DNA of 64,000 nt from Nitrospira sp. (GTDB taxonomy: Bacteria > Nitrospirota > Nitrospiria > Nitrospirales > Nitrospiraceae): assembly GCA_015903945.1 (NCBI GenBank), contig JABMDL010000018.1, positions 16,715 through 80,714 of the forward strand, given 5' to 3'. This document shows positions 27,302 to 37,650 of the stretch, in pieces; the stretch's first letter is position 1; the number at the start of each line of letters is the position of its first letter. Both the position numbers and the translations under genes were made by a program. The notes under the pieces were generated by a model, which searched no databases, was not told the DNA's origin, and saw nothing but the letters and a program-made list of their open reading frames with translations.

Positions 27302-27664
27302 TCATTCCACCACCGTTTCATCTTCAATCCGCCAGGCAGGATCGACCAGGCATAAAAACTCGATGTCCGACGTTCCGGTATTCTCCAAGTACTGCATGCC
27401 GCCCGGAGGCACGTACACCATGGAGCCTGCTTCCACCGGACAGGTCTCCGCGTCGATGGTCATGCGGCCCTGCCCCGCAATGAAGTAGTACACTTCGGAC
27501 GAGGTCAGCACGTGCCGTTTCGACCGTTTTCCCGCCGCGAGCGTCCCATGGGCCAGACTGTACCCGAGGGCCGCCGCATCTTTGGCGGGATGTATCAGCT
27601 CCCGCAGGACCGTGTGGTCCCCGGCGACAAACTCCCGGCAGTCTGCAAGGGTGCGCTTCAACAT
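27302..27664 (-). CDS. Small cupin-domain protein
   Basis: 120-aa single-domain cupin. The two cupin motifs are visible: HVLTSSEVYYFIAGQGRMTIDAE (motif 1, with Glu) and VPPGGMQYLENTGTSDIEFLCLVDPAW (motif 2). The metal histidines are partly substituted, so metal binding and catalysis are uncertain. It lies between leuA and leuB with gaps of 59 and 39 bp and probably shares the T-box-controlled transcript. The start could be ATG 27664 (MLKRTL) or 27694; neither has a strong ribosome-binding site. Confidence 0.8.
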   Translation of the reverse strand: MLKRTLADCREFVAGDHTVLRELIHPAKDAAALGYSLAHGTLAAGKRSKRHVLTSSEVYYFIAGQGRMTIDAETCPVEAGSMVYVPPGGMQYLENTGTSDIEFLCLVDPAWRIEDETVVE

Positions 27665-27723
27665 GGGAGAGCCGCGTTGGGCCGTGCGGCCCAAAGACGG
27701 TCACTCTAGCCTGGCAGGAACGA

Positions 27724-29271
27724 TCAAATCAAGCGGACCGTCTGCGCGCCGCCGGCCTCTCTGGACGCCATGTAGGCCAGCCGATTCAGGGCGTTGAGAT
27801 AGGCTTTCGCCGCCGCCGCGATGATGTCGGTATCGGCCCCGTGGCCCGAGACGGTCCGCCCGTTTTCCTGGACACGCACCGACACCTCACCCTGCGCGTC
27901 GGTCCCGCCGGTAATCGCATTGACGCCGAACATCAGCAGCGTGCTCTTGGTGTGCGTCATGGCCGCGATGGTCCGATACACGGCATCGACAGGCCCGTCA
28001 CCCGTCCCCGATTGCTTCACCGGTTTCCCGTCGATCTCCAGCTCCACGGTCGCGGTGGGGATCCGATCGGTGCCGCTCTCGACATGGAACGACTTCAGCA
28101 CGATGCTCTCCGCCATCTTCGCCAATTCTTCCGATACGATGACTTCGAGGTCTTCCTCGTACATCTCTTTTTTTTGGTCGGCCAGCTTCTTGAACCGCTC
28201 GAAGGCATGGTTGATCTCTGCTTCGCTGAGCTTGTATCCCAGCTCCTCCAGCCGCTGCCGAAAGGCATGCCGCCCGGAGAGCTTGCCCATGACCATCTTG
28301 CTCTCCACCAGGCCGACCGACTCCGGCCGCATGATTTCATAGGTGGTCTTGTCTTTCAGCAGGCCGTCCTGGTGAATCCCGGACGTGTGCGCGAAGGCAT
28401 TCGCCCCCACGATGGCTTTGTTGGGCTGGACCACCATTCCGGTGACCTTGCTGACCAACCGGCTGGTCTTGGCGATTTCTTCTGTCTTGACCTGCGTGTC
28501 GGCCTGATAAAAATCTTTCCTGGTCCGGAGCCCCATGACGATTTCTTCCAACGAGGTGTTGCCGGCCCGCTCGCCGATGCCGTTAATCGTGCATTCAACC
28601 TGGCCCGCCCCGTTGAGAATGGCCGCCAGGCTGTTGGCGACCGCCACCCCCAAATCGTTGTGGCAATGGACCGAGATCACCGCCCGCCCGGCGTTGGGCA
28701 CCTTCTCGCAGATCCCCTTGATCAAGGCGCCGAATTCCTGGGGCACCGCGTAGCCCACCGTGTCGGGAATGTTGACGGTGCCCGCCCCGGCCGCGATGAC
28801 CGCTTCAATGACCTCGTGCAGATAGGCCGGATCGGAACGGCTGGCGTCCATCGGAGAAAACTCGACGTCATCGACGTAGCCTCTGGCCCGCTGAACCATG
28901 TCGACCGCGCGCTGCTTGGCCTCCTCACGGGTCATCCGGAATTGATGTTTCAAATGGATGTCGGACGTCGAGAGGAACGTGTGGATACGGACCTTCGGCG
29001 CTCCTTTCAACGCCTCCCACGCCCGATCGATGTCTTCGGGACGGGCCCGCGCGAGACTGCAGATCGTCGGCCCTTCCACCTCCTGCGCAATCCGTCTCAC
29101 CGCTTCGAAATCCCCGGGAGAACTGTATGCGAACCCCGCTTCAATGATATCGACGCCGAGGCGGGCCAGCTGCTTGGCCACCATGACCTTTTCCTCCACG
29201 TTCATGCTGGCCCCGGGCGATTGCTCGCCGTCCCGCAACGTCGTATCGAAAATCCGAATCATGCGTGTCAT
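27724..29271 (-). CDS. leuA: 2-isopropylmalate synthase
   Basis: First committed enzyme of leucine synthesis: condenses acetyl-CoA and 2-oxoisovalerate. The 515-aa protein has the HMGL-like TIM barrel with [18 protein letters not shown], the [17 protein letters not shown] metal motif, [23 protein letters not shown] and [13 protein letters not shown]. The C-terminal LeuA regulatory domain binds leucine. Transcription is preceded by a leucine T-box riboswitch ending about 25 bp before the start. The ribosome-binding site is AGAGGTGG. Confidence 0.97.
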   Translation of the reverse strand: MTRMIRIFDTTLRDGEQSPGASMNVEEKVMVAKQLARLGVDIIEAGFAYSSPGDFEAVRRIAQEVEGPTICSLARARPEDIDRAWEALKGAPKVRIHTFLSTSDIHLKHQFRMTREEAKQRAVDMVQRARGYVDDVEFSPMDASRSDPAYLHEVIEAVIAAGAGTVNIPDTVGYAVPQEFGALIKGICEKVPNAGRAVISVHCHNDLGVAVANSLAAILNGAGQVECTINGIGERAGNTSLEEIVMGLRTRKDFYQADTQVKTEEIAKTSRLVSKVTGMVVQPNKAIVGANAFAHTSGIHQDGLLKDKTTYEIMRPESVGLVESKMVMGKLSGRHAFRQRLEELGYKLSEAEINHAFERFKKLADQKKEMYEEDLEVIVSEELAKMAESIVLKSFHVESGTDRIPTATVELEIDGKPVKQSGTGDGPVDAVYRTIAAMTHTKSTLLMFGVNAITGGTDAQGEVSVRVQENGRTVSGHGADTDIIAAAAKAYLNALNRLAYMASREAGGAQTVRLI

Positions 29272-29296
29272 GGCCCACCTCTCTCATCCTTAAAAA

Positions 29297-29338
29297 TAGA
29301 AAAAGCCTCCATCCCTCAAGCCCAGGGACGGAGGCTTA
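29297..29338 (-). terminator. Regulated intrinsic terminator of the leuA T-box
   Basis: Stem AGCCTCCGTCCCT / AGGGATGGAGGCT with loop GGGCTTG, followed by TTTTT and a further T-rich run. Its 5' arm overlaps the sequences that the T-box bulge would pair with, giving the expected mutually exclusive folds. Confidence 0.9.
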
Positions 29339-29545
29339 AAAAGCTCCGTGGTACCACCCTGCTTCGGCCCGAACCAGCACGCGCTGTCCGGAACCCTTCG
29401 TTCGGCCCGTACGGGGGCCAGGCGGAATCCGCTACTCTGGTTTCACGGATTCAGGCTCGGAGGCGAGTTCGGCAACGTTTAGATTGGCTCGCACCAACCG
29501 CCAATTCTCTCAGTCTAAACAGGTTGCCTACTACTCCTCGTCACA
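29297..29545 (-). promoter_or_regulatory. Leucine T-box riboswitch controlling leuA
   Basis: Read on the minus strand, the leader begins GACGAGGAGTAGTA at ~29542 and folds a stem I with GGCAAC/GTTGCC and GTTTAGA/TCTAAAC helices, a GAGAG bulge, and a specifier loop GAACTCGCC. The codon CTC (29465-29467) encodes leucine and would pair with tRNA-Leu(GAG). A GAATCCG/CGGATTC stem follows. Then comes the T-box AGGGTGGTACCACGG (29345-29359), whose flanks can pair with CTCC and CCCT downstream as an antiterminator. The alternative is the terminator at 29297-29338. Uncharged tRNA-Leu should therefore switch leuA on. Confidence 0.93.
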
Positions 29546-29567
29546 GCCGCTCACGTCTTGCGTGCCG

Positions 29568-30374
29568 CTACGGCTTGGGCTCAGGCGAGGGCGCCTCGGA
29601 TTTCACGGCGACCTTCTTCCCCATAGCCCGCGCCACCAGCCAGAACATGCGCTCCATCGGACCCAACAACGCATACCCGGCGAAGATCACAAATAACATA
29701 CCTTGGGGCCAGGCTGCTACCAGCATCAGCCCCAGAATCCCCCAGACCAGATAGGTGACCTGTTGGGGGCCTTTGAACTTGAGGTCCTTGAAGCTGCGAT
29801 ACTTGATCGTGCTGACCATCAGGAACGACAGCGCGAGGGTGATGAGCAACACGGCGAGCGGCTTCGTCTCTGCCCCCATGTGAAGCACATAGTGATCGAA
29901 CACCACCATCGAGGCGACGACACCGGCCGCGGCAGGAATGGCCAAACCGGTAAAGTACTTGCCGTCGGACAGCGCCACAGTCGAGTTGAACCGGGCGAGC
30001 CGCACCGCGCCCATCGCCACATACGCGAACATGACCGCCACGCCGAACGTGCCCAGCCCGCTCAACGCCCATGAATACATGAGGAGCCCCGATGCGACGC
30101 CGAAGGACACGACATCGGAAAGGGAATCGTACTCCAACCCGAAATGGCTCGTGCTGTTGGTCAGCCGGGCCGACTTCCCGTCCAACACGTCGAACACCAT
30201 GGCGATGAAAATCGCGATGGCCGCCGCCAGATAGTCGGCGTTGAAGACGGCGAGGATGGCATAGACCCCGCAGAACAAATTGCCGGTCGTGAAGAGGTTC
30301 GGGATGAGGTGCATGGCCGCTTTGCGGCGTTTGCTGTCCTTGCCGAACGAATTCCTGAATCCCCCTGTTTTCAT
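29568..30374 (-). CDS. pssA: CDP-diacylglycerol-serine O-phosphatidyltransferase
   Basis: Membrane CDP-alcohol phosphatidyltransferase making phosphatidylserine. The 268-aa protein has the signature DVLDGKSARLTNSTSHFGLEYDSLSDVVSFG (DGx2ARx8Gx3Dx3D pattern), preceded by LIPNLFTTGNLFCGVYAI, and about seven membrane helices. The start ATG overlaps the psd stop (ATGA), consistent with the psd-pssA pair found in many bacteria. The last codons reach within ~25 bp of the leuA T-box. The longer frame to 30572 lies inside psd. Confidence 0.95.
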   Translation of the reverse strand: MKTGGFRNSFGKDSKRRKAAMHLIPNLFTTGNLFCGVYAILAVFNADYLAAAIAIFIAMVFDVLDGKSARLTNSTSHFGLEYDSLSDVVSFGVASGLLMYSWALSGLGTFGVAVMFAYVAMGAVRLARFNSTVALSDGKYFTGLAIPAAAGVVASMVVFDHYVLHMGAETKPLAVLLITLALSFLMVSTIKYRSFKDLKFKGPQQVTYLVWGILGLMLVAAWPQGMLFVIFAGYALLGPMERMFWLVARAMGKKVAVKSEAPSPEPKP

Positions 30375-31021
30375 CGAAGTTCTCCCAGAATGCTTTCCCC
30401 GCCCTTGACATGATCGCCGACGGCGACCTTCAGGGTGGTACCGATGGGAAGAAAGGTGTCCATCCGAGACCCGAAGCGGATCAAGCCGTACCGTTCTCCC
30501 CGTCTCGCCGGATCCATCGGTGACGCCCAGCAGACGATCCGCCGGGCGATCAGCCCCGCGACCTGGACGCACAACACTTTCACCCCTTCAACCGTTTTGA
30601 TCATGAGGGCGTTCTGCTCATTCCGCAGCGTCGCTTCCGGCTTACTGGCGACCATGAAGGCCCCGGGCTGGTACTGCACATTTTCCACCGTCCCGTCGCA
30701 GGGCATGCGGTTGATGTGCACATTGAACACGTTCAAGAAAATCGTGACGCGCACGGCCCGATCCTTCAGATAGCGCGGTTCGAATTCTTCTTCGATGGCG
30801 ATGACCTTGCCGTCGCCGGGTGCCACAACGAGATGCGGGTCCTTGGGAATGACTCTGGCCGGATTACGGAAAAACCACGCGACAAACGCCGTGAGGATCC
30901 CCGCCCCCACCGCCACGGCTATCCACCCCAGCCATCCGGCCAAGACCGTCACGCCGGCAGGAATGGCAATGAACGGAAGTCCTTCCTTGGCGAACGGAAT
31001 ACCAACTGCCCGATCGATCAT
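30371..31021 (-). CDS. psd: Phosphatidylserine decarboxylase proenzyme (short type)
   Basis: Converts phosphatidylserine to phosphatidylethanolamine. The 216-aa protein has an N-terminal membrane region (FIAIPAGVTVLAGWLGWIAVAVGAGILTAFVAWFFRNPAR) and VVAPGDGKVIAIEEEFE. NVFNVHINRMPCDGTV follows, and the self-cleavage site is LIRFGSRMDTFLP, where the Gly-Ser bond yields the pyruvoyl group. The length and missing long N-terminus mark the short archaeal/bacterial form. ATG 31021 follows GAGAAGG; an ATG at 31042 is possible but less typical. Confidence 0.95.
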   Translation of the reverse strand: MIDRAVGIPFAKEGLPFIAIPAGVTVLAGWLGWIAVAVGAGILTAFVAWFFRNPARVIPKDPHLVVAPGDGKVIAIEEEFEPRYLKDRAVRVTIFLNVFNVHINRMPCDGTVENVQYQPGAFMVASKPEATLRNEQNALMIKTVEGVKVLCVQVAGLIARRIVCWASPMDPARRGERYGLIRFGSRMDTFLPIGTTLKVAVGDHVKGGESILGELR

Positions 31022-31118
31022 CGCGTCGCCTTCTCTCCACACACGACGGCCACCCTCGTCCGGCCATCACGTCCAAGATCATTATACCGACTCATGGCGG
31101 GCAGGTGACAGCTTTTCC

Positions 31119-32716
<1,598 letters not shown>

Positions 32717-32750
32717 ACGGGCTTTCAGCTGATGGCTGACAGCTCCTAAC

Positions 32751-34526
32751 TTAGGCTGTGAGTACCGTGTCTTTATCTTCCGGCGTAACTTTTCTTTCAC
32801 CGGCTTGCTTCTGCTTCAGCTCCGGCGGATCTTCAAGAATCATCTCGTGGTTGCAGCCGCCGGCCGGAATCATCGGATAGCAATTTTCATAGGGATACGT
32901 GGGGACATCGACGATCACGGGCCCCTCGGTCGCCAGGGCTTGTTTCAACACCTCATCAAGCTTCGCCACCTTGTTCGCCCGCAAACCGACTGCCCCGTAG
33001 GCTTCCGCCAGCTTCACAAAATCCGGCGTCGTTCCCAAATCGCTCGACGCATATCGCCCATTGTAAAAAAGGTCCTGCCATTGCCGCACCATGCCATGGA
33101 ACCCGTTGTTCAGAATGATGATCTTCACCGGCAATTTGCTCACCACCGCCGTCGCCATCTCCTGCATGTTCATCTGCACGCTGCCGTCTCCTGCGATGCA
33201 GAGGACGAGCCGATCGCGAAACGCGGCTTGCGCGCCCATGGCGGCCGGAAATCCGAACCCCATCGTGCCGAGCCCGCCGGAGGTCAACCAGCGGTTCGGC
33301 TGCGCCAACTTGAAGTATTGCGCCGCCCACATCTGGTGCTGCCCCACATCCGTCGAGACGATCGGGTCACGGTCCCTGGTAAGTTCGTACAACCGCTTCA
33401 CGACGTGCTGGGGCTTGATCGGCCCGTCCTGCTCCTGTTGATAGGTCAACGGATGGGCCTGCCGCCATTGCTGAATCTGATCCCACCAGGGCTTCCGGAG
33501 ATCTTTCTGATCGCCGTTCACGGTGGCGCGCAGGATTTGATTCAACTCGCGCAGCACGGTCTTGCAATCACCGACGATCGGCACGTCGACATGGATATTT
33601 TTCCGGATCGAGGTCGGGTCAATGTCGATGTGGATGATCTTGGCATGCGGGCAAAACTCCGAGACTTTGCCGGTCACCCGGTCGTCGAAGCGCGCACCGA
33701 CGGCGATCACGAGATCGGAGTAATGCATCGCCATATTGGCCTGATAGGTTCCGTGCATGCCGAGCATTCCGAGCGACAGCGGATGTTCTCCCGGAAACAC
33801 GCCGAGCCCCATCAAGGTCATATCGACGGGAATCTGCGTCATCTCGGCCAAGTCGAGCAATTCCTGGGAGGCACCGGAAAACACGACGCCGCCACCCACG
33901 TAGAGAATCGGCTTCTTCGCCTTGGCAATCGCTTCGGCGGCCTGCTTGATCTGCCACTTGTTGCCGTCGTACGTCGGATTGTAGCCACGGATCGAGACGG
34001 AATTGGGGTACGCGAATTCCGCCACGTTCTGGGAGACGTCCTTGGGAATATCGACCAGCACCGGCCCGGGCCGTCCTGTCGTGGCAATATAAAACGCTTC
34101 CTTGATGGTGGCGGCGAGATCGTTCACGTCTTTGACCAGAAAGTTGTACTTGGTACAGGGCCGGCTCAAGCCGACATTGTCCGCTTCCTGAAAGGCATCA
34201 TTGCCGATGAGATGGGTCGGTACCTGACCGCTGAAGCACACCACCGGGACGGAATCCATGTAGGCATCGGCCAAGGCCGTGATCACGTTGGTCATTCCCG
34301 GCCCCGACGTCACCAGGCACACGCCAGCCTTGCCGGTGGCCTTGGCGTAGCCTTCCGCCATATGTCCCGCACCCTGCTCATGGCGGGTCAAAATGACTTC
34401 GAGGTCCTTCTGCTGATGCAGCATGTCGAAAATCTTCAAGACCACGCCGCCGGGAAGCGCAAAGACGGTCTTCACCCCTTCCCGCTTGAGGCATTCGATG
34501 AAGATCTCAGCGCCGGAGAGTTTCAT
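32751..34526 (-). CDS. ilvB: Acetolactate synthase large (catalytic) subunit
   Basis: Thiamine-diphosphate enzyme condensing two pyruvates, or pyruvate with 2-oxobutyrate. The 591-aa protein has the TPP glutamate in TRHEQGAGHMAEGYAKATGKAGVCLVTSGPGMTN and a central FAD domain (PILYVGGGVVFSGASQELLDLAE). The pyrophosphate/Mg motif is LCIAGDGSVQMNMQEMATAVVSKLPVKIIILNN. GGAGG lies 8 nt before ATG 34526. It is the first gene of ilvBNC; the 249 bp between it and rnpB show no T-box or leader peptide that I can recognise. Confidence 0.97.
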   Translation of the reverse strand: MKLSGAEIFIECLKREGVKTVFALPGGVVLKIFDMLHQQKDLEVILTRHEQGAGHMAEGYAKATGKAGVCLVTSGPGMTNVITALADAYMDSVPVVCFSGQVPTHLIGNDAFQEADNVGLSRPCTKYNFLVKDVNDLAATIKEAFYIATTGRPGPVLVDIPKDVSQNVAEFAYPNSVSIRGYNPTYDGNKWQIKQAAEAIAKAKKPILYVGGGVVFSGASQELLDLAEMTQIPVDMTLMGLGVFPGEHPLSLGMLGMHGTYQANMAMHYSDLVIAVGARFDDRVTGKVSEFCPHAKIIHIDIDPTSIRKNIHVDVPIVGDCKTVLRELNQILRATVNGDQKDLRKPWWDQIQQWRQAHPLTYQQEQDGPIKPQHVVKRLYELTRDRDPIVSTDVGQHQMWAAQYFKLAQPNRWLTSGGLGTMGFGFPAAMGAQAAFRDRLVLCIAGDGSVQMNMQEMATAVVSKLPVKIIILNNGFHGMVRQWQDLFYNGRYASSDLGTTPDFVKLAEAYGAVGLRANKVAKLDEVLKQALATEGPVIVDVPTYPYENCYPMIPAGGCNHEMILEDPPELKQKQAGERKVTPEDKDTVLTA

Positions 34527-34775
34527 AACGGTTTCCTCCATCCACGAGAGTGAGGATCAGGCTGTCGTTGACCCTCAAGTGCCGACCTTTCCGCTCCGCG
34601 CGAAGGGCTGACAACCCTACAATCATGCATGCAAAAATTTTTGAAAAATCAATGGGAAAGATTGGAGATCCTACCATCCCGGTCAGGCAGGGTCAATAGG
34701 TCAATCCCTCCATCACGAGGTGCCGCCAACGCGACGAATGTCCGTGAGACAGAGGCCCTGTTGCCGAAGAAAAAA

Positions 34776-35211
34776 GCGCAGGTGTGAAGGCCTATAAGCC
34801 GGATTCTGTTCTCGCCGGAGATGGACTCTCCGGCGGAGATGATCATTTCTCTGGGACTCGAGTTGCCTCGAACCTCAAGCAGCCTACCCGAAGACCTCGA
34901 CCGGGCCAGTCGGTTTGCAGGGCACGCACGGTGTCCTGCAAGTGTCTTCCTATTTGGCCTTGCACCGGGCGACGCTTACCGTGCCGGTGATGTCACCACC
35001 ACCGCGGTGGGCTCTTACCCCACCGTTTCACCCTTACCTGAGCCACAGCGACCAGATGGGATCCCGTCGCGTCGGCCATCGGCGGTTTGATTTCTGTGGT
35101 GCCGGTGTCGGATCGCTCCGCCTGGGAGTTACCCAGCGCCCTGCCCATGGAGTCCGGACTTTCCTCCCGATGCCGTAGCACCGGGCGATCACCCGGCCTT
35201 CACACCTGCGC
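34776..35211 (-). ncRNA. rnpB: RNase P RNA (class A)
   Basis: Catalytic RNA that matures tRNA 5' ends. On the minus strand the universally conserved GAGGAAAGTCCGGACTCC lies near the 5' end and GAACAGAATCCGGCTTATAGG near the 3' end. The first 17 nt (35195-35211) and the last 17 nt (34776-34792) are perfectly complementary, forming helix P1. A run of six T follows (34770-34775), giving an intrinsic end. Length about 436 nt. The promoter is at 35219-35247. Separate from ilvB by about 250 bp. Confidence 0.97.
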
Positions 35212-35218
35212 AGGTTGA

Positions 35219-35247
35219 GTATAATGAAGACTGGTAGGCCGTGACAA
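35219..35247 (-). promoter_or_regulatory. rnpB promoter
   Basis: On the minus strand TTGTCA (35242-35247), a 17-bp spacer and TTATAC (35219-35224). The predicted start ~7 nt later coincides with the 5' base of the RNase P P1 helix, which supports both calls. Confidence 0.75.
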
Positions 35248-35266
35248 GCAGACGTCGCTCTATTTC

Positions 35267-35632
35267 CTAATCTCCCGCCGCCGCCAGTATCTCAATCTTG
35301 TCTTTCCATTTTTTGGCGACCGTGCCCCGTCGATGGCGTCGGACAAATCGCTCCAGCCTGACCGCGTCCTCTTCTGACGAGCGAATAAACTCGACGCCAA
35401 GCCGATTGCCCTTCACCCACCGTACCACAGCCAGCGGCACGTCCACAGCCGGTTGCCCGTCCGGGAGACAGAGTTTGAGCCGGACGTAGTCGCCTGGCCT
35501 GGCTGCCTCCGGACTTTCCATCAGACAGCCGGGCAACGACAGGTCGAGCACACGGCCTTCGCCAATCACTGATTCCCCGGCAAAGACCGCGGCACATTCG
35601 ATGGGAACTCTTGAGCTATACCGATCTTCCAT
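35267..35632 (-). CDS. PilZ-domain protein
   Basis: 121-aa single PilZ domain, a c-di-GMP receptor fold. The N-terminal switch (MEDRYSSRVPIECAAVF) carries only a partial RxxxR motif. Then come VLDLSLPGCLMESPEAARPGDYVRLKLCLP (D/NxSxxG: DLSLPG) and VVRWVKGNRLGVEFI. The first motif is degenerate, so c-di-GMP binding is uncertain. It is monocistronic next to rnpB. Confidence 0.85.
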   Translation of the reverse strand: MEDRYSSRVPIECAAVFAGESVIGEGRVLDLSLPGCLMESPEAARPGDYVRLKLCLPDGQPAVDVPLAVVRWVKGNRLGVEFIRSSEEDAVRLERFVRRHRRGTVAKKWKDKIEILAAAGD

Positions 35633-35846
35633 CTACGCCCCCCATCCACATGTAGTGGGCACTGTCGCACATGATGGCGGAGCAGACCAGTCCCGCAAAA
35701 GCAGAGGGGGAACCCAACCATATGGGGGGGGGACTCGCGCGCGGCCGGACACATGAACACTGCCCTACCGGGCTGCGGAAACACAATTTCGCCCAGGTAG
35801 AAATTCCAGCCTACGAAGAGTCACTGAATGGCACATCAGAGCCCGC

Positions 35847-36013
35847 AGGATGCTCAAGAAGGCCTCTCATCTCACCCGCCCAGCCCCGGCGCGCCAAGAC
35901 GCGCCGATCCGCAGGCAAGGCCGCAGCGAGCGAAGAGGCGAGGCCTACTCCGTTCTGTACGTTGAGCTTCTGAGCGACGCGAGAACGATGCTGGCGGACT
36001 TTTTCAGCATTCT
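35847..36013 (-). repeat. Dispersed repeat with imperfect inverted ends, copy B
   Basis: In reverse orientation to copy A (11621-11742). Its ends are AGGATGCTCAAGAAGG on the left and, read inward from the right, AGAATGCTGAAAAAG. About 100 bp next to the right end match copy A closely. The interior here carries ~45 extra bp including a GC-rich palindromic stretch. It abuts the 3' end of the M48 peptidase gene (stop at 36015), just as copy A abuts a gene 3' end. Confidence 0.8.
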
Positions 36014-36014
36014 G

Positions 36015-36887
36015 CTACCGGCCGCCCACTGCCGGCAACAACGCGGCCGGAACCGGCGTTCTTTTCTCGTAGATTGCCATCACTTCAGGCATCCACTCTT
36101 TAAGCTGTTGAATCCTCGTATCATGACCGGGATGCGTCGAGAGAAACTCCGCCGGCCCACCACCGCCCGACAACTGGGCCATCCGTTCCCACAGCGCGAT
36201 CGACTCACGGGGATCATAGCCGGCATCAGCCGCCATCAGTATCCCGACGTAATCGGCCTCGGATTCATGTTTCCGGCTGAACGGCAGCAACACCCCAACC
36301 TGTGCTCCGACGCCGAGCGCGGCCATCGTCGTTTGACTCAGCACGGGATTGCCCCCGCCGGCGCCGAGCACCGCGCCGGCGACTTGCAAGGCCGCATTGG
36401 TCAACTGCCCCTGGCTCATCCGCTCCGCCCCATGCCGGGCCAGGGCATGCACCACTTCATGGCCCATCACGGCCGCCAGACCCGCCTCCGTTTTCGCCAC
36501 GGGGAAAATGCCGGTGTACACGGCCATCTTGCCGCCGGGCAACGCGAAGGCGTTTGCGGTCTTATCATCCTTGATGACGGTCACGTCCCACTGAAACTGC
36601 TTGGCCATTTCACCATATTTCGATCGCTTCGCCGCCTCGATAATCCTCGCTGCCACCCGTTTCACCGGCTCGATCTCGCGGGGGTCTTGAGACGGCTTCA
36701 TTTTCGGGTCGCGCTTGATCTGATCGTACGCCTGCTCGCCCATTTGCACTTCTTGATCGACCGACGTGATCAGCAATTGCGACCGGCCTGTGTACGGATT
36801 GGTTTCGCAACCGGCCACACCGAGACCCACGATCAACAGACTCACTATCCCAAGAACACGCCCCCCTTGTTGTCGTATCGCCATCAC
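36015..36887 (-). CDS. M48-family metalloprotease lipoprotein (LoiP/BepA-like)
   Basis: 290-aa periplasmic zinc peptidase. A lipoprotein signal ends in the lipobox GVAGC near residue 26. The catalytic HEVVHALARHG lies around residue 140, with the third ligand in ESEADYVGILMAADAGYDP. The STHPGHDTRIQQL segment is typical of the Oma1/LoiP/BepA group, which controls outer-membrane protein quality. Probably anchored to the inner leaflet of the outer membrane (inference). It is transcribed alone. Confidence 0.93.
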   Translation of the reverse strand: MMAIRQQGGRVLGIVSLLIVGLGVAGCETNPYTGRSQLLITSVDQEVQMGEQAYDQIKRDPKMKPSQDPREIEPVKRVAARIIEAAKRSKYGEMAKQFQWDVTVIKDDKTANAFALPGGKMAVYTGIFPVAKTEAGLAAVMGHEVVHALARHGAERMSQGQLTNAALQVAGAVLGAGGGNPVLSQTTMAALGVGAQVGVLLPFSRKHESEADYVGILMAADAGYDPRESIALWERMAQLSGGGGPAEFLSTHPGHDTRIQQLKEWMPEVMAIYEKRTPVPAALLPAVGGR

Positions 36888-36993
36888 CGATCCTCCAAGC
36901 CGTTACCCGATGCCGTCACCGCCAATTTGACCCTGCGCATCCGATTGAGTAGATTACCGCGCCCTTCGTCATGTTTTCCAGCAGGAGCCCCTT

Positions 36994-37650
36994 ATGACGG
37001 CTGATCGGTCTATCAAGCCCATAGAACGCATCGGCATCGACGAATCCGGCAAGGGCGATTATTTCGGCCCGCTCGTCATCGCGGCCGTCTTTGTGGACGC
37101 CACCACGCAGGGTGAATTACGACTGATGGAGGTCCGCGACAGCAAGAAGATTTCCGACGGACGGATTCTCGAAATGGCGCCGGACATCAAGACCATTTGT
37201 CCCCACAGCGTCATCGCGATCGGCCCGCAGAAATACAACGAGCTCTACGCGAAGATCAAGAATCTGAACCGCCTCCTCGCCTGGGGCCACGCCAAAGCAC
37301 TGGAAAATTTATTGGAACGGGTGACCTGCGAGCGGGCCGTCTCCGATCAATTCGGAGACGAGCGGTTAATCCTGAATGCCTTGCAAGATAAAGGGCGGAA
37401 GATCGTGCTGGAGCAGCGGACGAAAGCGGAGTCGGACCTGGCCGTGGCGGCCGCGTCGATCCTGGCACGAGCCGAGTTTCTGATTCGCCTCAAACGCCTT
37501 TCCAATGAAGTAAGCACGACGTTGCCGAAAGGCGCGTCCCCATCGGTGGAGCTTGCGGCGAAGATGATCGTCAAAAAACACGGGCGGGACCGGCTGGGCA
37601 CCGTGGCCAAACTTCACTTCAAGACCACGCAGGCCGTATTGGCGGACTAG
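36994..37650 (+). CDS. rnhC: Ribonuclease HIII-type RNase H (catalytic domain only)
   Basis: 218-aa RNase H that removes RNA from RNA-DNA hybrids. The active-site motif is GIDESGKGDYFGPLVIAAVFV, the DESGKGDYFGP form that marks RNase HIII rather than the DExGRGPxAGP form of RNase HII. Further sites are VRDSKKISDGRI and VSDQFGD, and EQRTKAESDLAVAAASILARAEFL follows. The N-terminal TBP-like substrate-binding domain of Firmicutes HIII is absent. The stop overlaps that of the convergent zinc-ribbon gene (shared CTAG). An rnhB symbol is possible in other annotations. Confidence 0.88.
   Translation: MTADRSIKPIERIGIDESGKGDYFGPLVIAAVFVDATTQGELRLMEVRDSKKISDGRILEMAPDIKTICPHSVIAIGPQKYNELYAKIKNLNRLLAWGHAKALENLLERVTCERAVSDQFGDERLILNALQDKGRKIVLEQRTKAESDLAVAAASILARAEFLIRLKRLSNEVSTTLPKGASPSVELAAKMIVKKHGRDRLGTVAKLHFKTTQAVLAD

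Noticed and set aside
27841..29754. 637-aa plus-strand open frame
   Set aside because: Antisense shadow of leuA and its T-box; high GC keeps the opposite frame open and it has no family character.
35671..35973. Open frames across the dispersed repeat and the gap beside the PilZ gene
   Set aside because: They translate the repeat (SVLYVE.LSDARTMLADFF in both copies), which is non-coding by position and by internal length variation.
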